A stretch of 35,386 bases of DNA from DASPJR01 sp035628505 (GTDB taxonomy: Bacteria > Planctomycetota > SZUA-567 > H5-PLA8), in assembly GCA_035628505.1 (NCBI GenBank), contig DASPJR010000190.1:1-35386 (forward strand), given 5' to 3'. Made by a program: the position numbers and the translations under genes. The notes below the pieces were generated by a model that was given only the letters and a program-made list of their open reading frames with translations, did not search any database and was not told the DNA's origin. Below are positions 7,188 through 16,026 of this stretch, piece after piece (within the stretch, counting starts at the first letter, position 1; every line of letters begins with the position of its first letter).

Positions 7188-8155
7188 TTTTTGGTATCGC
7201 GGGTTTTCGTATGCTTCTTGAAAAATTCCCAGGCCGCGTCTGTTGCGGAGAAATCTGAGGCCGAGCCCCCGAGAAACCTCCGCGCTTTTTTGCTGCCGGG
7301 CCAGGCGTGGCCGCCATCCATGATCGTGACCAGCAGCACGTCGGCGCCTGCCTCGGATGGGTACAGTTCCTGAATGATCAGGCCGTCTTTGCTTGTCTCC
7401 TTCTTCGGCGCGTCGGTGCAGCGGTTGGCTTTCTTCCAGAACGCCGCGGCATCAGCGACGGACAGATCGATGCGGCCTTTCTCAACGCCCGCGCTTGTCT
7501 CGCCGCCCTCGTAGCGCACATTTTTGTCTTCCTTGCCGTGGATGATCATCATTGGCACCGGATTCTTCGGCTCAGGAATTTGCTTCTCGGTTGCGCCCGC
7601 ATTCTCTTTTCCGCCAATCGAACCGGCGACGGGTGCGGCCGCGGCGAAGACATCGGACATCTCAGCGGCCAGACGGTGCGTGAGCATCGCGCCGTTTGAC
7701 ATTCCGGTGGCATAGATGCGCCTGGTATCGACGTTTATTTTTGTAGTGAGTTCCTGCAGCAGGGTTTTGACATACCCGATGTCATCCACGTTATTCTTGA
7801 ATGCTGAGCCGCAGCCGTGCATCGCGTTCCACGTCTGGAAGCGGCCCGTGCCGTTGCCGTACACGACCAGAAATCCTTCTTTGTCCGCCTTCTCGCTCCA
7901 GCCGTAAGCGCCCTCTGCGTGCTTGGCGGTGCCCATGCCGCCGTGGAAGAACATGACGAGCGGCAGCAATTTTGTTCCATCATGCTGCGGCGGGATGTGC
8001 AGCAGATAAGTACGCTCGAGGCCGCCGTGCTGAAATGAGAGTTCATGGCTGCCGGGCTTCAACGTACCGGCGGTATTTTCCGCCTGAGCGACTGCGGAAA
8101 GGCTCGCGAGGCACACGATTGCTGGAAAAAACCACAGCGGACGCGCTGCTTTCAT
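7184..8155 (-). CDS. Secreted LpqC-type esterase (PHB depolymerase / feruloyl esterase family)
   Basis: A 323-aa protein beginning MKAARPLWFFPAIVCLASLSAVAQA, a signal peptide. The start at 8155 is favoured over one 18 codons upstream because AGGAGG lies 7 nt before it. The alpha/beta-hydrolase features are all present: oxyanion-hole MFFHGG (68-73), nucleophile elbow GMSNG with Ser153, probable acid Asp210 in IIHGKED, and His283 in MDGGHAWPG. The order and surroundings (RRIYATGMSNGAMLTHRLA) are those of the LpqC/esterase-PHB family, which cleaves polyhydroxybutyrate or feruloyl esters on plant polymers. With other polysaccharide genes nearby, an esterase on plant material is likelier than PHB (inference). 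Substrate not determined. Confidence 0.85.
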   Translation of the reverse strand: MKAARPLWFFPAIVCLASLSAVAQAENTAGTLKPGSHELSFQHGGLERTYLLHIPPQHDGTKLLPLVMFFHGGMGTAKHAEGAYGWSEKADKEGFLVVYGNGTGRFQTWNAMHGCGSAFKNNVDDIGYVKTLLQELTTKINVDTRRIYATGMSNGAMLTHRLAAEMSDVFAAAAPVAGSIGGKENAGATEKQIPEPKNPVPMMIIHGKEDKNVRYEGGETSAGVEKGRIDLSVADAAAFWKKANRCTDAPKKETSKDGLIIQELYPSEAGADVLLVTIMDGGHAWPGSKKARRFLGGSASDFSATDAAWEFFKKHTKTRDTKN

Positions 8156-8335
8156 TTCATAGCCTCCTGCGAGCACAAACTCTGTTTTGAATTCCACCAT
8201 GTTCCCCATTTCGTGGCTTTAAATGCAAAGAAATGGCCACTGCCGTGGAATTCAGCGGAATAAAATGCGCGCGGAAGCGTCTGCATTTTGGAATTCTCGT
8301 TTTTACTTTCAGGGGGCGCTGCGGTGTACATACCG

Positions 8336-8364
8336 TTGCCGGACGCAGAAGCGCGAACTATGAT
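8336..8364 (+). promoter_or_regulatory. Candidate sigma-70 promoter for the PQQ-like gene
   Basis: TTGCCG (8336-8341), a 17-nt spacer and TATGAT (8359-8364) precede the GTG start at 8398 by about 34 nt, leaving room for the AGGAGA ribosome binding site at 8387-8392. Good match and spacing, no experimental support. Confidence 0.5.
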
Positions 8365-8397
8365 GCGTCCCCGCAACCCACTTTTCAGGAGACGCCG

Positions 8398-9705
8398 GTG
8401 CGAGCACTTCGAACTTTTCTCTGTCTGTGTGCAATGCTGCTGTGTGCGGCGCTGCATGCTGAAAACTGGCCGCAATGGCGCGGTCCGGCGTTTAATGGCA
8501 CCAGCCCTGAAACCGGCCTGCCTTCAAGCTTCAGCAAGACCGACAATATCGCGTGGACGGTGCCGCTGAGTGGCAGCAGCGCGGCCACGCCGATCGTCTG
8601 GGAAGACAGCGTCTTCGTCTGCACGCACGATAAGCGCACGCAGGACTTGCAGGCGATCTGCGTCAATCGCAAAGACGGAACGATCCGCTGGACGAAGAAG
8701 GTCGCTATCGGTGCGAGCAAAGCATCGCAGACCGGAAAGAACACGCACGCCTCACCTTCGCCGGTGACCGACGGAAAAACGGTCTGGTTCACCTTTGGCA
8801 GCGGCGACATCGTGGCGTACGACTTCAGCGGCACGGAGCTCTGGGCCAAATCGCTGGTGAAGGAATACGGTGCGCTCACGTACATGCACGGCTTCAGTTC
8901 CTCACCGCTGCTTTACGAAGGCAAGCTCTACATTCCGCTTCTCCGGCGCGAACACGCGGTGGACACTGCCGGAGCGCGTGCCGACAAGGCGTACGAAAGT
9001 TTTTTCATCTGCCTGGATGGCGCAACCGGAAAAGAAATCTGGAAGCAGACGCGAGTGGGGGGCGCCAAAGACGGCGGCAAGGAAGGCTACACGACGCCCA
9101 TTCCGTTCAACAACAACGGCAAAACGGAACTGGTGCTCACCGGCGCCGACGCGCTCACGTCCCACGACCCGTCAACCGGTTCGGAGATCTGGCGCTGGCT
9201 CGGCTTTGTTAATCCTGGCGATTCTCGCACGTGCTGTTCGGCGGTAATCGGCGATGGGCTGATCTACGTTGGCGCTTCCCAGCGCAATCCGACGCTGGCG
9301 ATCAAGCCCGGCGGCAGCGGCCTTCTTCCGGCGGAGAACAAGGTCTGGAGTTACGCCGAATTCCCGGCGAACGTGGGCTCGCCGCTGCTGTATCAAGGTT
9401 CGTTGTACCTGATTGACGTGAAGAAAAAGATGCTCAGCTGCCTGGATCCAAAGACTGGCGCGCGCAAATGGGTCGGCAGCCTGGGCGTGACCGCTGAATT
9501 CACCGCGTCGCCGACCGCCGCCGATGGCAAGATCTACTGCATGAGCGAAGCATCGGACGTGATCGTCGTCTCACCGGGGCCCGAGTTCAAGATTCTCAAT
9601 ACGGTGCACTTTGAAGATGCCGGCGTGGCAAACGCCTCGATCTCGTTTGCGCACAAACAGATCTTTATCCGGACGGGCGAAAAGCTTTACTGCGTGGGAA
9701 AGTGA
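8398..9705 (+). CDS. Secreted PQQ-like beta-propeller protein
   Basis: A 435-aa protein. The GTG at 8398 is chosen because AGGAGA lies 5 nt upstream and a signal peptide starts there (MRALRTFLCLCAMLLCAALH, then AENWPQWRGP). The WPQWRGP opening and repeated blade ends such as GTIRWTKKV, GTELWAKSL, GKEIWKQTR, GSEIWRWLG and GARKWVGSL are typical of the PQQ_2 propeller family of Planctomycetota and Verrucomicrobiota. There is no cytochrome or clear quinoprotein dehydrogenase active site, so enzymatic activity is uncertain; many such proteins are BamB-like scaffolds or uncharacterised. A second, separate member lies at 23.8-25.1 kb. Confidence 0.85.
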   Translation: MRALRTFLCLCAMLLCAALHAENWPQWRGPAFNGTSPETGLPSSFSKTDNIAWTVPLSGSSAATPIVWEDSVFVCTHDKRTQDLQAICVNRKDGTIRWTKKVAIGASKASQTGKNTHASPSPVTDGKTVWFTFGSGDIVAYDFSGTELWAKSLVKEYGALTYMHGFSSSPLLYEGKLYIPLLRREHAVDTAGARADKAYESFFICLDGATGKEIWKQTRVGGAKDGGKEGYTTPIPFNNNGKTELVLTGADALTSHDPSTGSEIWRWLGFVNPGDSRTCCSAVIGDGLIYVGASQRNPTLAIKPGGSGLLPAENKVWSYAEFPANVGSPLLYQGSLYLIDVKKKMLSCLDPKTGARKWVGSLGVTAEFTASPTAADGKIYCMSEASDVIVVSPGPEFKILNTVHFEDAGVANASISFAHKQIFIRTGEKLYCVGK

Positions 9706-9712
9706 TTCCAGA

Positions 9713-9744
9713 ATAAAAAACCGGAGCCCTTTCAGCGGCTCCGG
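9713..9744 (-). terminator. Intrinsic terminator for the DUF2892 gene
   Basis: CCGGAGCC (9721-9728) and GGCTCCGG (9737-9744) form an 8-bp GC-rich stem with an 8-nt loop. Read on the minus strand the stem is followed by TTTTTTATT. It sits between the convergent PQQ-like and DUF2892 genes, so it may slow transcription both ways, though only the minus side has a T run. Confidence 0.8.
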
Positions 9745-9769
9745 TAGCATATGAGAAAAATGTGCTGCT

Positions 9770-10039
9770 TCAGACGCCCGCCAGCTCTTGCGCCCGCTCG
9801 GTGACTTCTTCGGCCTCTTCCTGAAGGCGTTCCATGGGCCGGGTATTGTCCATCCGCAGCATCGCGTTCAACAGACTGTATCGAGTCGCGCCCGAGATCA
9901 TCTGTGAAGCTCCGACGATCGCCAGCGGAATGCGCCAGCGTCCCAGACCGCCTACGAGTGCCGCGGCTGATGCCGCTGCCACGCCGATTCCAAAACGCCA
10001 GTAACGTTCGTTGGGTCCGACATTTTTTTTCATTTTCAT
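9770..10039 (-). CDS. DUF2892 (YgaP-like) small membrane protein
   Basis: An 89-aa protein: MKMKKNVGPNERYWRFGIGV, a hydrophobic hairpin (residues 15-52, with AAASAAALVGGLGRW and IPLAIVGASQMISGATRY), then a charged helical tail (MERLQEEAEEVTERAQELAG). NVG..ER..RFGIGV and the terminal SGATRYSLLNAML match the DUF2892 transmembrane domain found alone or fused to rhodanese in YgaP. The function of stand-alone copies is unknown. CAGGAG lies about 8 nt before the ATG. Its own terminator follows, so it is probably monocistronic. Confidence 0.8.
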   Translation of the reverse strand: MKMKKNVGPNERYWRFGIGVAAASAAALVGGLGRWRIPLAIVGASQMISGATRYSLLNAMLRMDNTRPMERLQEEAEEVTERAQELAGV

Positions 10040-10161
10040 TGGATAGACTCCTGTTCACAACCTCGCGCCAATACCCCGCAAACAGAGCACCCGTTTCAAG
10101 CACATCATCTCAAGGCACACGCCACGAGTAGCACGAAATATTGGAACCGTAACACTGATTC

Positions 10162-10193
10162 AAAAATAAAAAGCCGGGCAATAAGCCCGGCTT
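10162..10193 (-). terminator. Orphan minus-strand intrinsic terminator
   Basis: AAGCCGGGC (10171-10179) and GCCCGGCTT (10185-10193) form a perfect 9-bp stem with an AATAA loop. On the minus strand it is followed by TTTATTTTTG. No recognisable protein gene ends here on that strand, so the transcript it closes is unidentified; it could also terminate leftward readthrough. Confidence 0.7.
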
Positions 10194-10675
10194 CAAAGAT
10201 ACTGCAACTGCGTTCAGATAACTACTCTGCACGATACGCGCGGGGTGGAAGTACACGTCACCGCCGCACTACGTTGCGAAGCTTTGGCTTGTCGATTTGC
10301 CGTCCTGTCCGCGAGGATGTGCTGAATGCTTGCACTTCTCAGGCCAGCAGCGGCCGCGGAGTAATTTTCACGTATCAGCGAGAACCGACCGTCATACGCA
10401 CATGTGCAAAAAAAGGTTTCGTGAACTGTGCACACAAGAATCAAACGGTGCGCTCCGATCTGATAATGAAAGGTACCCTTATACTAACTGTGACTTTCGT
10501 CCACATATTGCAAAAAGCGTGTACAGGAAAAACGTGCACGCACATTTTTCGCTGCTTCACTTTGGCATGTCTCGCCTTGGATGCAGGTGGCTGTCACACT
10601 TTTCAGTTTGAACATTTTTGCCTATGGCCGGGAGCGCCTTGATCTGGTACGTCGTCTGCATTGCCCTCCCGCCTC
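10194..10675. other. Gene-poor intergenic stretch
   Basis: About 480 bp with no protein I can support. The open frames here have cysteine- and serine-rich, non-protein-like compositions and no ribosome binding sites. The base composition is more AT-rich than the neighbouring genes, with short A/T runs. Given the terminator at its left end, a minus-strand small RNA is possible, but I see no known RNA family. Confidence 0.5.
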
Positions 10676-11017
10676 ATGCGTTATGTCATCTACAGCCCCA
10701 GCAGCGTTGCTACATTGAGCCCCGCCGAATGGCGCCTGAGTCTTTCGCTGGCCCGATTGTATGGCTGGCGCGGAAGCTGCCACAACTACCTGCGCAGCGG
10801 TTCCTCTATTTCTCCGCGCCAGGCGCGCGCGATGGCAGCAGCGCTGCACGATGCTCTGCTCGATATTCCCAAAGAACCGACCCGTGCCGGTAAACGCGTT
10901 GTTAACATTCTGGAGTTCTGGGCTGGTTTAGAAAGGCGCACGCGGCTGCTCAATGTGATCGTGCTGGCACTTGAAGGCCGCCTGCTGGTGCGGCGGCTAA
11001 GCGGTATTTCAATCTAG
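10676..11017 (+). CDS. Small hypothetical protein
   Basis: A 113-aa protein starting MRYVIYSPSSVATLSPAEWR. The pattern EWR..L.LAR.YGWRGS......GSSISPRQARAMAAALHDALLDIP resembles a small uncharacterised bacterial family in which an N-terminal AEWR/YGW segment is followed by a DA..LA.AL helix. I do not know its function. No Shine-Dalgarno precedes the ATG at 10676, and an in-frame TTG five codons upstream is an alternative start. It is convergent with the sulfatase gene, with only 7 bp between their ends. Confidence 0.55.
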   Translation: MRYVIYSPSSVATLSPAEWRLSLSLARLYGWRGSCHNYLRSGSSISPRQARAMAAALHDALLDIPKEPTRAGKRVVNILEFWAGLERRTRLLNVIVLALEGRLLVRRLSGISI

Positions 11018-11024
11018 CCGGCCG

Positions 11025-12374
11025 TCAATTCAGGGTAGCTTTGCCTTCGTCGCCAAACTCTTTTTTCGCTTTCTGAAGCAGCTCGAGCATGCGGGCAAGC
11101 TCACCGGCGTGCTGCGGTTCTGACGCCAGGTTTTTCTGCTCGCATGGATCGGCCGAGAGATCAAAAAGCTGCGTGGTCTGCTCGCCTTTGACCACGTACG
11201 TGATCAGCTTCCAGCGGCCGTCGTTGATCGCCCGCTGCATCTGCTTATAGCTCAGGAAGGCATACGGCCGTGCCGAGGTCGCTTCGCCTTTCAGCACGCG
11301 CGCAAAGCTGAGCCCTTCGCTGGCAGGCGGACCGCTGACACTGCAGAGCTCACCGAGCGTCGGGAAGATATCGAGCAGGTAGACAAATGCATCCGACTTT
11401 TTGTCCCGCTGAATCCCCGGGCCGCAGACGACCAGCGGCGCGCCCATCGAATGCTCGTACACGTTCTGCTTTCCCATCAATCCATGGCTTCCGATCGCAA
11501 GCCCGTGGTCGCTGCTGAAAATGATTATCGTGTTCTCCCACTGCGCGGAGGCTTTCAGCGCTTCGAGTATGCGGCCGATCTGGAAATCCATGTACGTAAT
11601 GCACGCATAGTAGTCGGCCAGATGCTTGCGGATTTCAGCTTCTGTTCGCGGATTTGCTGCCAGCTTTTCATCGCGAACTTTCAGCTCCCCATTGTCGAAC
11701 GGATGGTCCGGAAGAAAGTTCGGCGGCAGCGGCGGCGGATTTTTTTCATAACGTTCGTGGAATTCCTTCGGCGCGATGCGTGGATCATGCGGCGCATTAA
11801 ACGCGACGTAACAGAGCCACGGAGTCTCGCCCTTCTGCGTGGAGATAAAGCCGATTGCAGCGTCGGCAAAGCGCTTTACGGAGTGCTCTTTTTCGCCGGC
11901 GGGCGCTTCCTTATCCGAGGTATTCAGCTGCGTTGGATGGCCCATTCCGCCCATGAAGATGGAGCGGGTCTGCTGGAACGAGCGCTTCAGGCTGTCTGGC
12001 GAATTGTGCCATTTGCCGGTGCCAAACGTGACGTAGCCTGCCTTGCCGAAGAACTGCGGCCAGGTTGGCGCCTGCTTGAGAAACTGATCCAGGCGATAAA
12101 GCGTGCGGCCGCTCAGCAGCATCGCGCGCGAGGGCACGCACACCGCTCCGTCGTAAGAGCCCATGCAATAGGTGCGCGTCATCGTCGTGCCGCTTGCGAC
12201 CAGCGAATCGAGCGCAGGCGTCTGGATGTGCTTATTTCCAAGTGCTGCGATGGTGTCGGGACGCTGATCGTCGCTGAACAGAAAGAGGATGTTCGGCCGC
12301 TTCTCGCCCGCGTGGCTCGCCGCGCAGAGCAGGTGAAGCGTCAGAATGCTGAGGAATCGAAGTATGTTCTTCAT
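11025..12374 (-). CDS. Secreted formylglycine-dependent sulfatase (iduronate-2-sulfatase-like)
   Basis: A 449-aa protein with a signal peptide (MKNILRFLSILTLHLLCAASHAG). RPNILFLFSDDQRPD carries the metal-binding aspartates (Asp35, Asp36). CVPSRAMLLSGR contains Cys79 in the C-X-P-S-R motif that is oxidised to formylglycine. IIIFSSDHGLAIGSHGLMGKQ provides the later Asp-His metal/sulfate residues. The layout fits the S1 sulfatase family near iduronate-2- and choline-sulfatases. Such enzymes remove sulfate from glycans and are very numerous in Planctomycetota and some Verrucomicrobiota. It needs a formylglycine-generating or anaerobic sulfatase-maturating enzyme, neither of which is in the window. 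No clear ribosome binding site precedes the ATG. Confidence 0.9.
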   Translation of the reverse strand: MKNILRFLSILTLHLLCAASHAGEKRPNILFLFSDDQRPDTIAALGNKHIQTPALDSLVASGTTMTRTYCMGSYDGAVCVPSRAMLLSGRTLYRLDQFLKQAPTWPQFFGKAGYVTFGTGKWHNSPDSLKRSFQQTRSIFMGGMGHPTQLNTSDKEAPAGEKEHSVKRFADAAIGFISTQKGETPWLCYVAFNAPHDPRIAPKEFHERYEKNPPPLPPNFLPDHPFDNGELKVRDEKLAANPRTEAEIRKHLADYYACITYMDFQIGRILEALKASAQWENTIIIFSSDHGLAIGSHGLMGKQNVYEHSMGAPLVVCGPGIQRDKKSDAFVYLLDIFPTLGELCSVSGPPASEGLSFARVLKGEATSARPYAFLSYKQMQRAINDGRWKLITYVVKGEQTTQLFDLSADPCEQKNLASEPQHAGELARMLELLQKAKKEFGDEGKATLN

Positions 12375-12458
12375 GCAAACGCATACCCCGAACTTGTGGC
12401 TGCGAAGTTGAAAAGCAGCTAACTTGGAGCCGCCTTCGCGAGCAAGGAGAAACGAATC

Positions 12459-12881
12459 ATGCGCCAGCAGATCTTTAATTTACATGGCAGGCTGATCTAT
12501 GAAACAGAGGCTGAAGACCAGAAATCCGCGTTGGAAGAGGCCGTTTTGAGAAACGTGGATCTGAGCGAAGCGGCCCTCTGCGGCGCGGAATTGGACTTTG
12601 CGAATCTGAGGAATGCACGCCTCCAGGGTGCAGAGATTATCGAGGCCTCGCTCGTGGGCGCAGACCTGTCCGGCGCGCAACTCGACGGTGCCAGCTTTTA
12701 CAAAAGTGACCTGGCCGGCGCAACTCTATCCCATGCGAGCTGCGTTCGAACTTCGTTCGGAACCGTCTGGCTACCGGGGGCAGATCTGAGCAACGCCGAC
12801 CTGACCGAGGCCGATTTCATACACGCGGACATGCAAGATTGCGTGACGACAGGTGCGACTATGACGAATGCGGAGTTTTAG
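12459..12881 (+). CDS. Pentapeptide-repeat protein
   Basis: A 140-aa protein. From about residue 27 it is made of A(D/N)LXX-type pentapeptides: LRNVDLSEAALCGAELDFAN, LRNARLQGAEI, ASLVGADLSGAQLDGASFYKS, DLAGATL and PGADLSNADLTEADFIHADM. These fold into a right-handed quadrilateral beta-helix. The first 25 residues (MRQQIFNLHGRLIYETEAED) are not repeats. Some pentapeptide proteins mimic DNA and protect gyrase (Qnr, MfpA), but most have unknown roles, and nothing here points to gyrase. There is no signal peptide. AAGGAGA lies about 8 nt before the ATG. Confidence 0.85.
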   Translation: MRQQIFNLHGRLIYETEAEDQKSALEEAVLRNVDLSEAALCGAELDFANLRNARLQGAEIIEASLVGADLSGAQLDGASFYKSDLAGATLSHASCVRTSFGTVWLPGADLSNADLTEADFIHADMQDCVTTGATMTNAEF

Positions 12882-12974
12882 AGACAAACATTTAAACGTC
12901 AGTTTGACCAGCCGTTATCTAGAATTGTGATGCTGGCCCGGGATGTTGATAAAATTTCGCAGGGAGGCTCTGCA

Positions 12975-14153
12975 ATGAAAAAGTTGAGTGCGACTGTTGT
13001 CATGCTGATTGCAAGCAGCGCGTTCGCTGGAATGACCGTGGAGAGGATCCCCGTACACGCGTGGTGGAGCATTCCCGCCGACTTCAGCACGCCGGAACGC
13101 TACCGCGAACTCGCTGAGGCTGGTTTCACGACCAGCATGTCGCCGTTTTCAAATCTGGCGGATGCGCTCAAGGCGCTCGATGCAGCGAAAGATTCAGGCG
13201 TTAAACTTTTTGTATCCTGTCCGGAACTCAAGAGCGCGACGGCGCAAACAGTCCAGGTCCTCAGCAGGCATCCGGCGCTTGCGGGGTACCATTTAGTCGA
13301 TGAGCCGTCCGCGGCGGCATTCCCAGAACTGGCTGTGTGGGTGAAAGATATTGAGGCGCTCGATCGAAATCATCCCTGCTACATCAATCTGTTCCCCACG
13401 TACGCCAGTGACGCACAGCTCGGTACAAAGGGATATGATAAGCACATCGAACAGTTTGTGCAGACCGTGCCCGTGCCGATGATTTCTTTCGATAACTACC
13501 CGACGAAAAACGCAAAACTGGACCTGGACGTTTATGCGAACCTGGAGATTGTCTCAAGCGCCGCGCGCAAGGCGGGCAAACCGTTCTGGGGTTTCTACCA
13601 GGCCGTACGCTGGAACGTGATGCCCGCGCGGACTCTTGCCGAACTGCGCTTGGAGAGTTTCAGCAATCTGCTGTACGGCGCGCAGTGCGTGCAGGTGTTC
13701 ACGTACTGGACCCCGCCAGCCAATGCTGCAGAAAAGTTCTATGACGCGCCGATCGCCGCTGACGGCAAGCGCACCGCCATGTATCAGATGGTGAAAACCG
13801 TCAACTCCGAAATCCGCGCACTCTCCCGCGTCTTTTTGAATGCAGAGGTTTTAAAAGTGATGCACGCCGGAAACAAACCCGCACCCAGGTCCACACCATT
13901 TACCGCTCTTCCGCCACTGCGCAGCCTGGACACCGGCGCCGGCAATGCCGTGGTTTCGTATCTAAAGAAAGGATCTCGCCAGTTCATCGCGATTCTCAAT
14001 CGCGACATCGACGCGAAGCTCAGCCTGAAGATTGCCTTCGAGGATGCGACAAAAATCACGGAGGGGAGAAAAGACGGCAACGACCGCCCGGTCACCGAAA
14101 CCGATTTTACGCTCGAGCCCGGCGACGTTTTGATTTTTGAATCAAAGCCTTGA
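12975..14153 (+). CDS. Secreted TIM-barrel protein, glycoside-hydrolase-like
   Basis: A 392-aa protein. The start at 12975 is chosen because GGGAGG lies about 8 nt upstream and a signal peptide begins there (MKKLSATVVMLIASSAFAG). The body looks like a (beta/alpha)8 barrel: ERYRELAEAGFTTSMSP, VKLFVSCPEL, LAGYHLVDEPSAAAFPEL and MISFDNYP, then FWGFYQAV and QVFTYWTPP. The GYHLVDEP segment resembles the acid/base strand of GH-A clan enzymes such as GH42-like beta-galactosidases. A small beta domain closes the protein (FIAILNRDI, EPGDVLIFE). Similar proteins in PVC bacteria and Bacteroidetes are unnamed. The second catalytic carboxylate cannot be assigned with confidence, so activity is unproven. 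Confidence 0.7.
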   Translation: MKKLSATVVMLIASSAFAGMTVERIPVHAWWSIPADFSTPERYRELAEAGFTTSMSPFSNLADALKALDAAKDSGVKLFVSCPELKSATAQTVQVLSRHPALAGYHLVDEPSAAAFPELAVWVKDIEALDRNHPCYINLFPTYASDAQLGTKGYDKHIEQFVQTVPVPMISFDNYPTKNAKLDLDVYANLEIVSSAARKAGKPFWGFYQAVRWNVMPARTLAELRLESFSNLLYGAQCVQVFTYWTPPANAAEKFYDAPIAADGKRTAMYQMVKTVNSEIRALSRVFLNAEVLKVMHAGNKPAPRSTPFTALPPLRSLDTGAGNAVVSYLKKGSRQFIAILNRDIDAKLSLKIAFEDATKITEGRKDGNDRPVTETDFTLEPGDVLIFESKP

Positions 14154-14190
14154 GCCCGTTGCGCGCGAGGTGGAAACAAAGGGCCGCAAC

Positions 14191-16026
14191 TCAAACAGCG
14201 TTCAGGATCTCCGTCTCCTTTTCCGATATGAACTGGTTGGTATAGAGGCGGTAGTAATGGCCGCGCTGTAAGATCAGCTCGTGATGCGTCCCCGATTCGG
14301 AAATTCGTCCTTCCTCAATTACTAAAATACGGCTCGCGGATCGAATGGTTGAGAGGCGGTGCGCGATTACAACGCTGATCCGCCCCTTCAATACCGCGTC
14401 CAGACCTTTTTGGATCAGCTGCTCCGAATGGGTATCCACGGATGACGTAGCCTCGTCCATCACAAAGATCTGCGGGTTCGCCAGGACCGCCCGCGCGAAC
14501 GAGACGAGCTGTTTCTGGCCCGTCGAAAGATGGTTTCCGGACTCGCCTACTGCACTGTGATAACCTTTCTCCATTCGCGTAATGAAATCATGCGCGTTAA
14601 CGGCTTTCGCCGCTTCCATCACTTCATCATCGGTCGCATTAAGCCGGCCGTAACGGATATTTTCGAGCACAGAGCCGCTGAATAAGTGAGGCGTCTGCAG
14701 GACAATGCCTAAATTTGACTGCAGCCAATGCAGCGAATGCTGCCGGTAATCGACTCCGTTAATCAGGATCTGTCCTGAGGTGGGTTCATAGAAGCGGCAC
14801 AGCAAACTCGCGATCGTTGACTTCCCGCCGCCAGTAGGCCCAACCAGCGCAATAGTCTCGCCGCTGCCGACGGTCAAATTGAAGTTCTCCAGGACTTTGG
14901 GGCCGTCTTTGTACTTGAAACCGACCTCCCGGAACTCGATTTTTTCGATCTTCATTCTCGGCTGCATCGTCATTGCGCTCGTCGCTGGAGTCCCACCCAG
15001 CAGCACCGGCGGCAAATCCTTGATTTCAGGCTCCGTTTCGAGCACGTCAAAAATGCGTTCGCCCGAGGCCTGCGCGCGATAGGCCTGCGTCAGCACGTGC
15101 GCGAGCTGCTGGACCGGTTCGAAAAACTGCACGGGATAGACCATAAATGCGACGAGCGTGCCCAATGACAACGTTTCACTCATTGTCATTGAGCCGCCGT
15201 ACCACAGTGCCAGGCCGACAGCCGCGCCACCGAGCGTGGAAACGATCGGAAGATAGATGGCGGACTGAATGGCGTTGCGGCGCGAAGCGTTGCACATCTC
15301 AGTTGAAAGCAATTTGAATTCGTCCAGGTTCTCGTCTTCGCGGACGAGCATCTTGCTGGTGCGCACGCCCGAGATGCCTTCGTTATAGCCGGCAGTAATC
15401 AGCGCGTTCATCTTCCGGATCTGCCGCGAGCTGTGCAGAATGAGTTTCTTGAACCACGCCGTCACAATCGCCAGCACGGGCATGGTGAGTAAAACCACCA
15501 CTGCAAGTTTCCAGTTCAGCCAGAACATGATTGCGGCGATGCCGGTCATCAGCGTCAGAGCCCAGACCGCATCAAGCAATCCCCACGCGACAAAATCCGA
15601 CAGTCGCGAACAATCCGAGGTGACGCGAGACATCAACCACCCTACAGCACGACGGTCGTAGTAGGAGAATGACAGTTCCTGCAATTTAGTGAAAAGGTCT
15701 CTTCGAATGTCATGGCTCATGTGGGTCGTGATGCGGCCGGCTAGTACGATGAAGATCCAGACGCACGCCGCGATGCCAATGGTAAGCGCTGCATATATAA
15801 GCGCCGGCGTCAGAAGGTCTGCATTCGCGCCATGCTTGTCGATGCTGTCTACGACTTCCCGCGTTACCAGGGTGAAGAGAGCGTCAATGACTGCCAGCGC
15901 GACTGAGACCACCGCAAGCGCGATGACGTGCGTTCTCTGCCGCAGTGCCCGCTGCGCGATTTTCTTCCACAACTCCCACTGAAGTCGCGGCTTGAAATCT
16001 TCTTCTTCGTGATCCTGCGTAGACAT
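14191..16026 (-). CDS. Heterodimeric ABC exporter half-transporter, consensus-ATPase subunit
   Basis: A 611-aa half-transporter with an N-terminal six-helix domain (residues about 30-320) and a C-terminal ATPase. Walker A is GPTGGGKS (396-403). Walker B, FVMDE, ends in the catalytic Glu525, and the switch His556 lies in VVIAHRLST. The signature is LSTGQ (500-504) instead of LSGGQ. The partner encoded just upstream has the opposite set, so the pair should form one active and one degenerate ATP site, as in TM287/288, BmrCD and LmrCD. Its ATG overlaps the partner's stop codon in a TAATG arrangement, so the two are translationally coupled. Substrate is probably a lipid or drug; not determinable here. 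The final GlnX-rich tail is absent and the C-terminus is SEKETEILNAV. Confidence 0.92.
   Translation of the reverse strand: MSTQDHEEEDFKPRLQWELWKKIAQRALRQRTHVIALAVVSVALAVIDALFTLVTREVVDSIDKHGANADLLTPALIYAALTIGIAACVWIFIVLAGRITTHMSHDIRRDLFTKLQELSFSYYDRRAVGWLMSRVTSDCSRLSDFVAWGLLDAVWALTLMTGIAAIMFWLNWKLAVVVLLTMPVLAIVTAWFKKLILHSSRQIRKMNALITAGYNEGISGVRTSKMLVREDENLDEFKLLSTEMCNASRRNAIQSAIYLPIVSTLGGAAVGLALWYGGSMTMSETLSLGTLVAFMVYPVQFFEPVQQLAHVLTQAYRAQASGERIFDVLETEPEIKDLPPVLLGGTPATSAMTMQPRMKIEKIEFREVGFKYKDGPKVLENFNLTVGSGETIALVGPTGGGKSTIASLLCRFYEPTSGQILINGVDYRQHSLHWLQSNLGIVLQTPHLFSGSVLENIRYGRLNATDDEVMEAAKAVNAHDFITRMEKGYHSAVGESGNHLSTGQKQLVSFARAVLANPQIFVMDEATSSVDTHSEQLIQKGLDAVLKGRISVVIAHRLSTIRSASRILVIEEGRISESGTHHELILQRGHYYRLYTNQFISEKETEILNAV

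Noticed and set aside
10214..10444. 76-codon minus-strand open frame before the orphan terminator
   Set aside because: TTG start without ribosome binding site, serine/cysteine-rich sequence with no fold pattern; kept only as gene-poor DNA.
14154..14190. Terminator between the TIM-barrel and exporter genes
   Set aside because: Only weak GC pairing and no T run on either strand.
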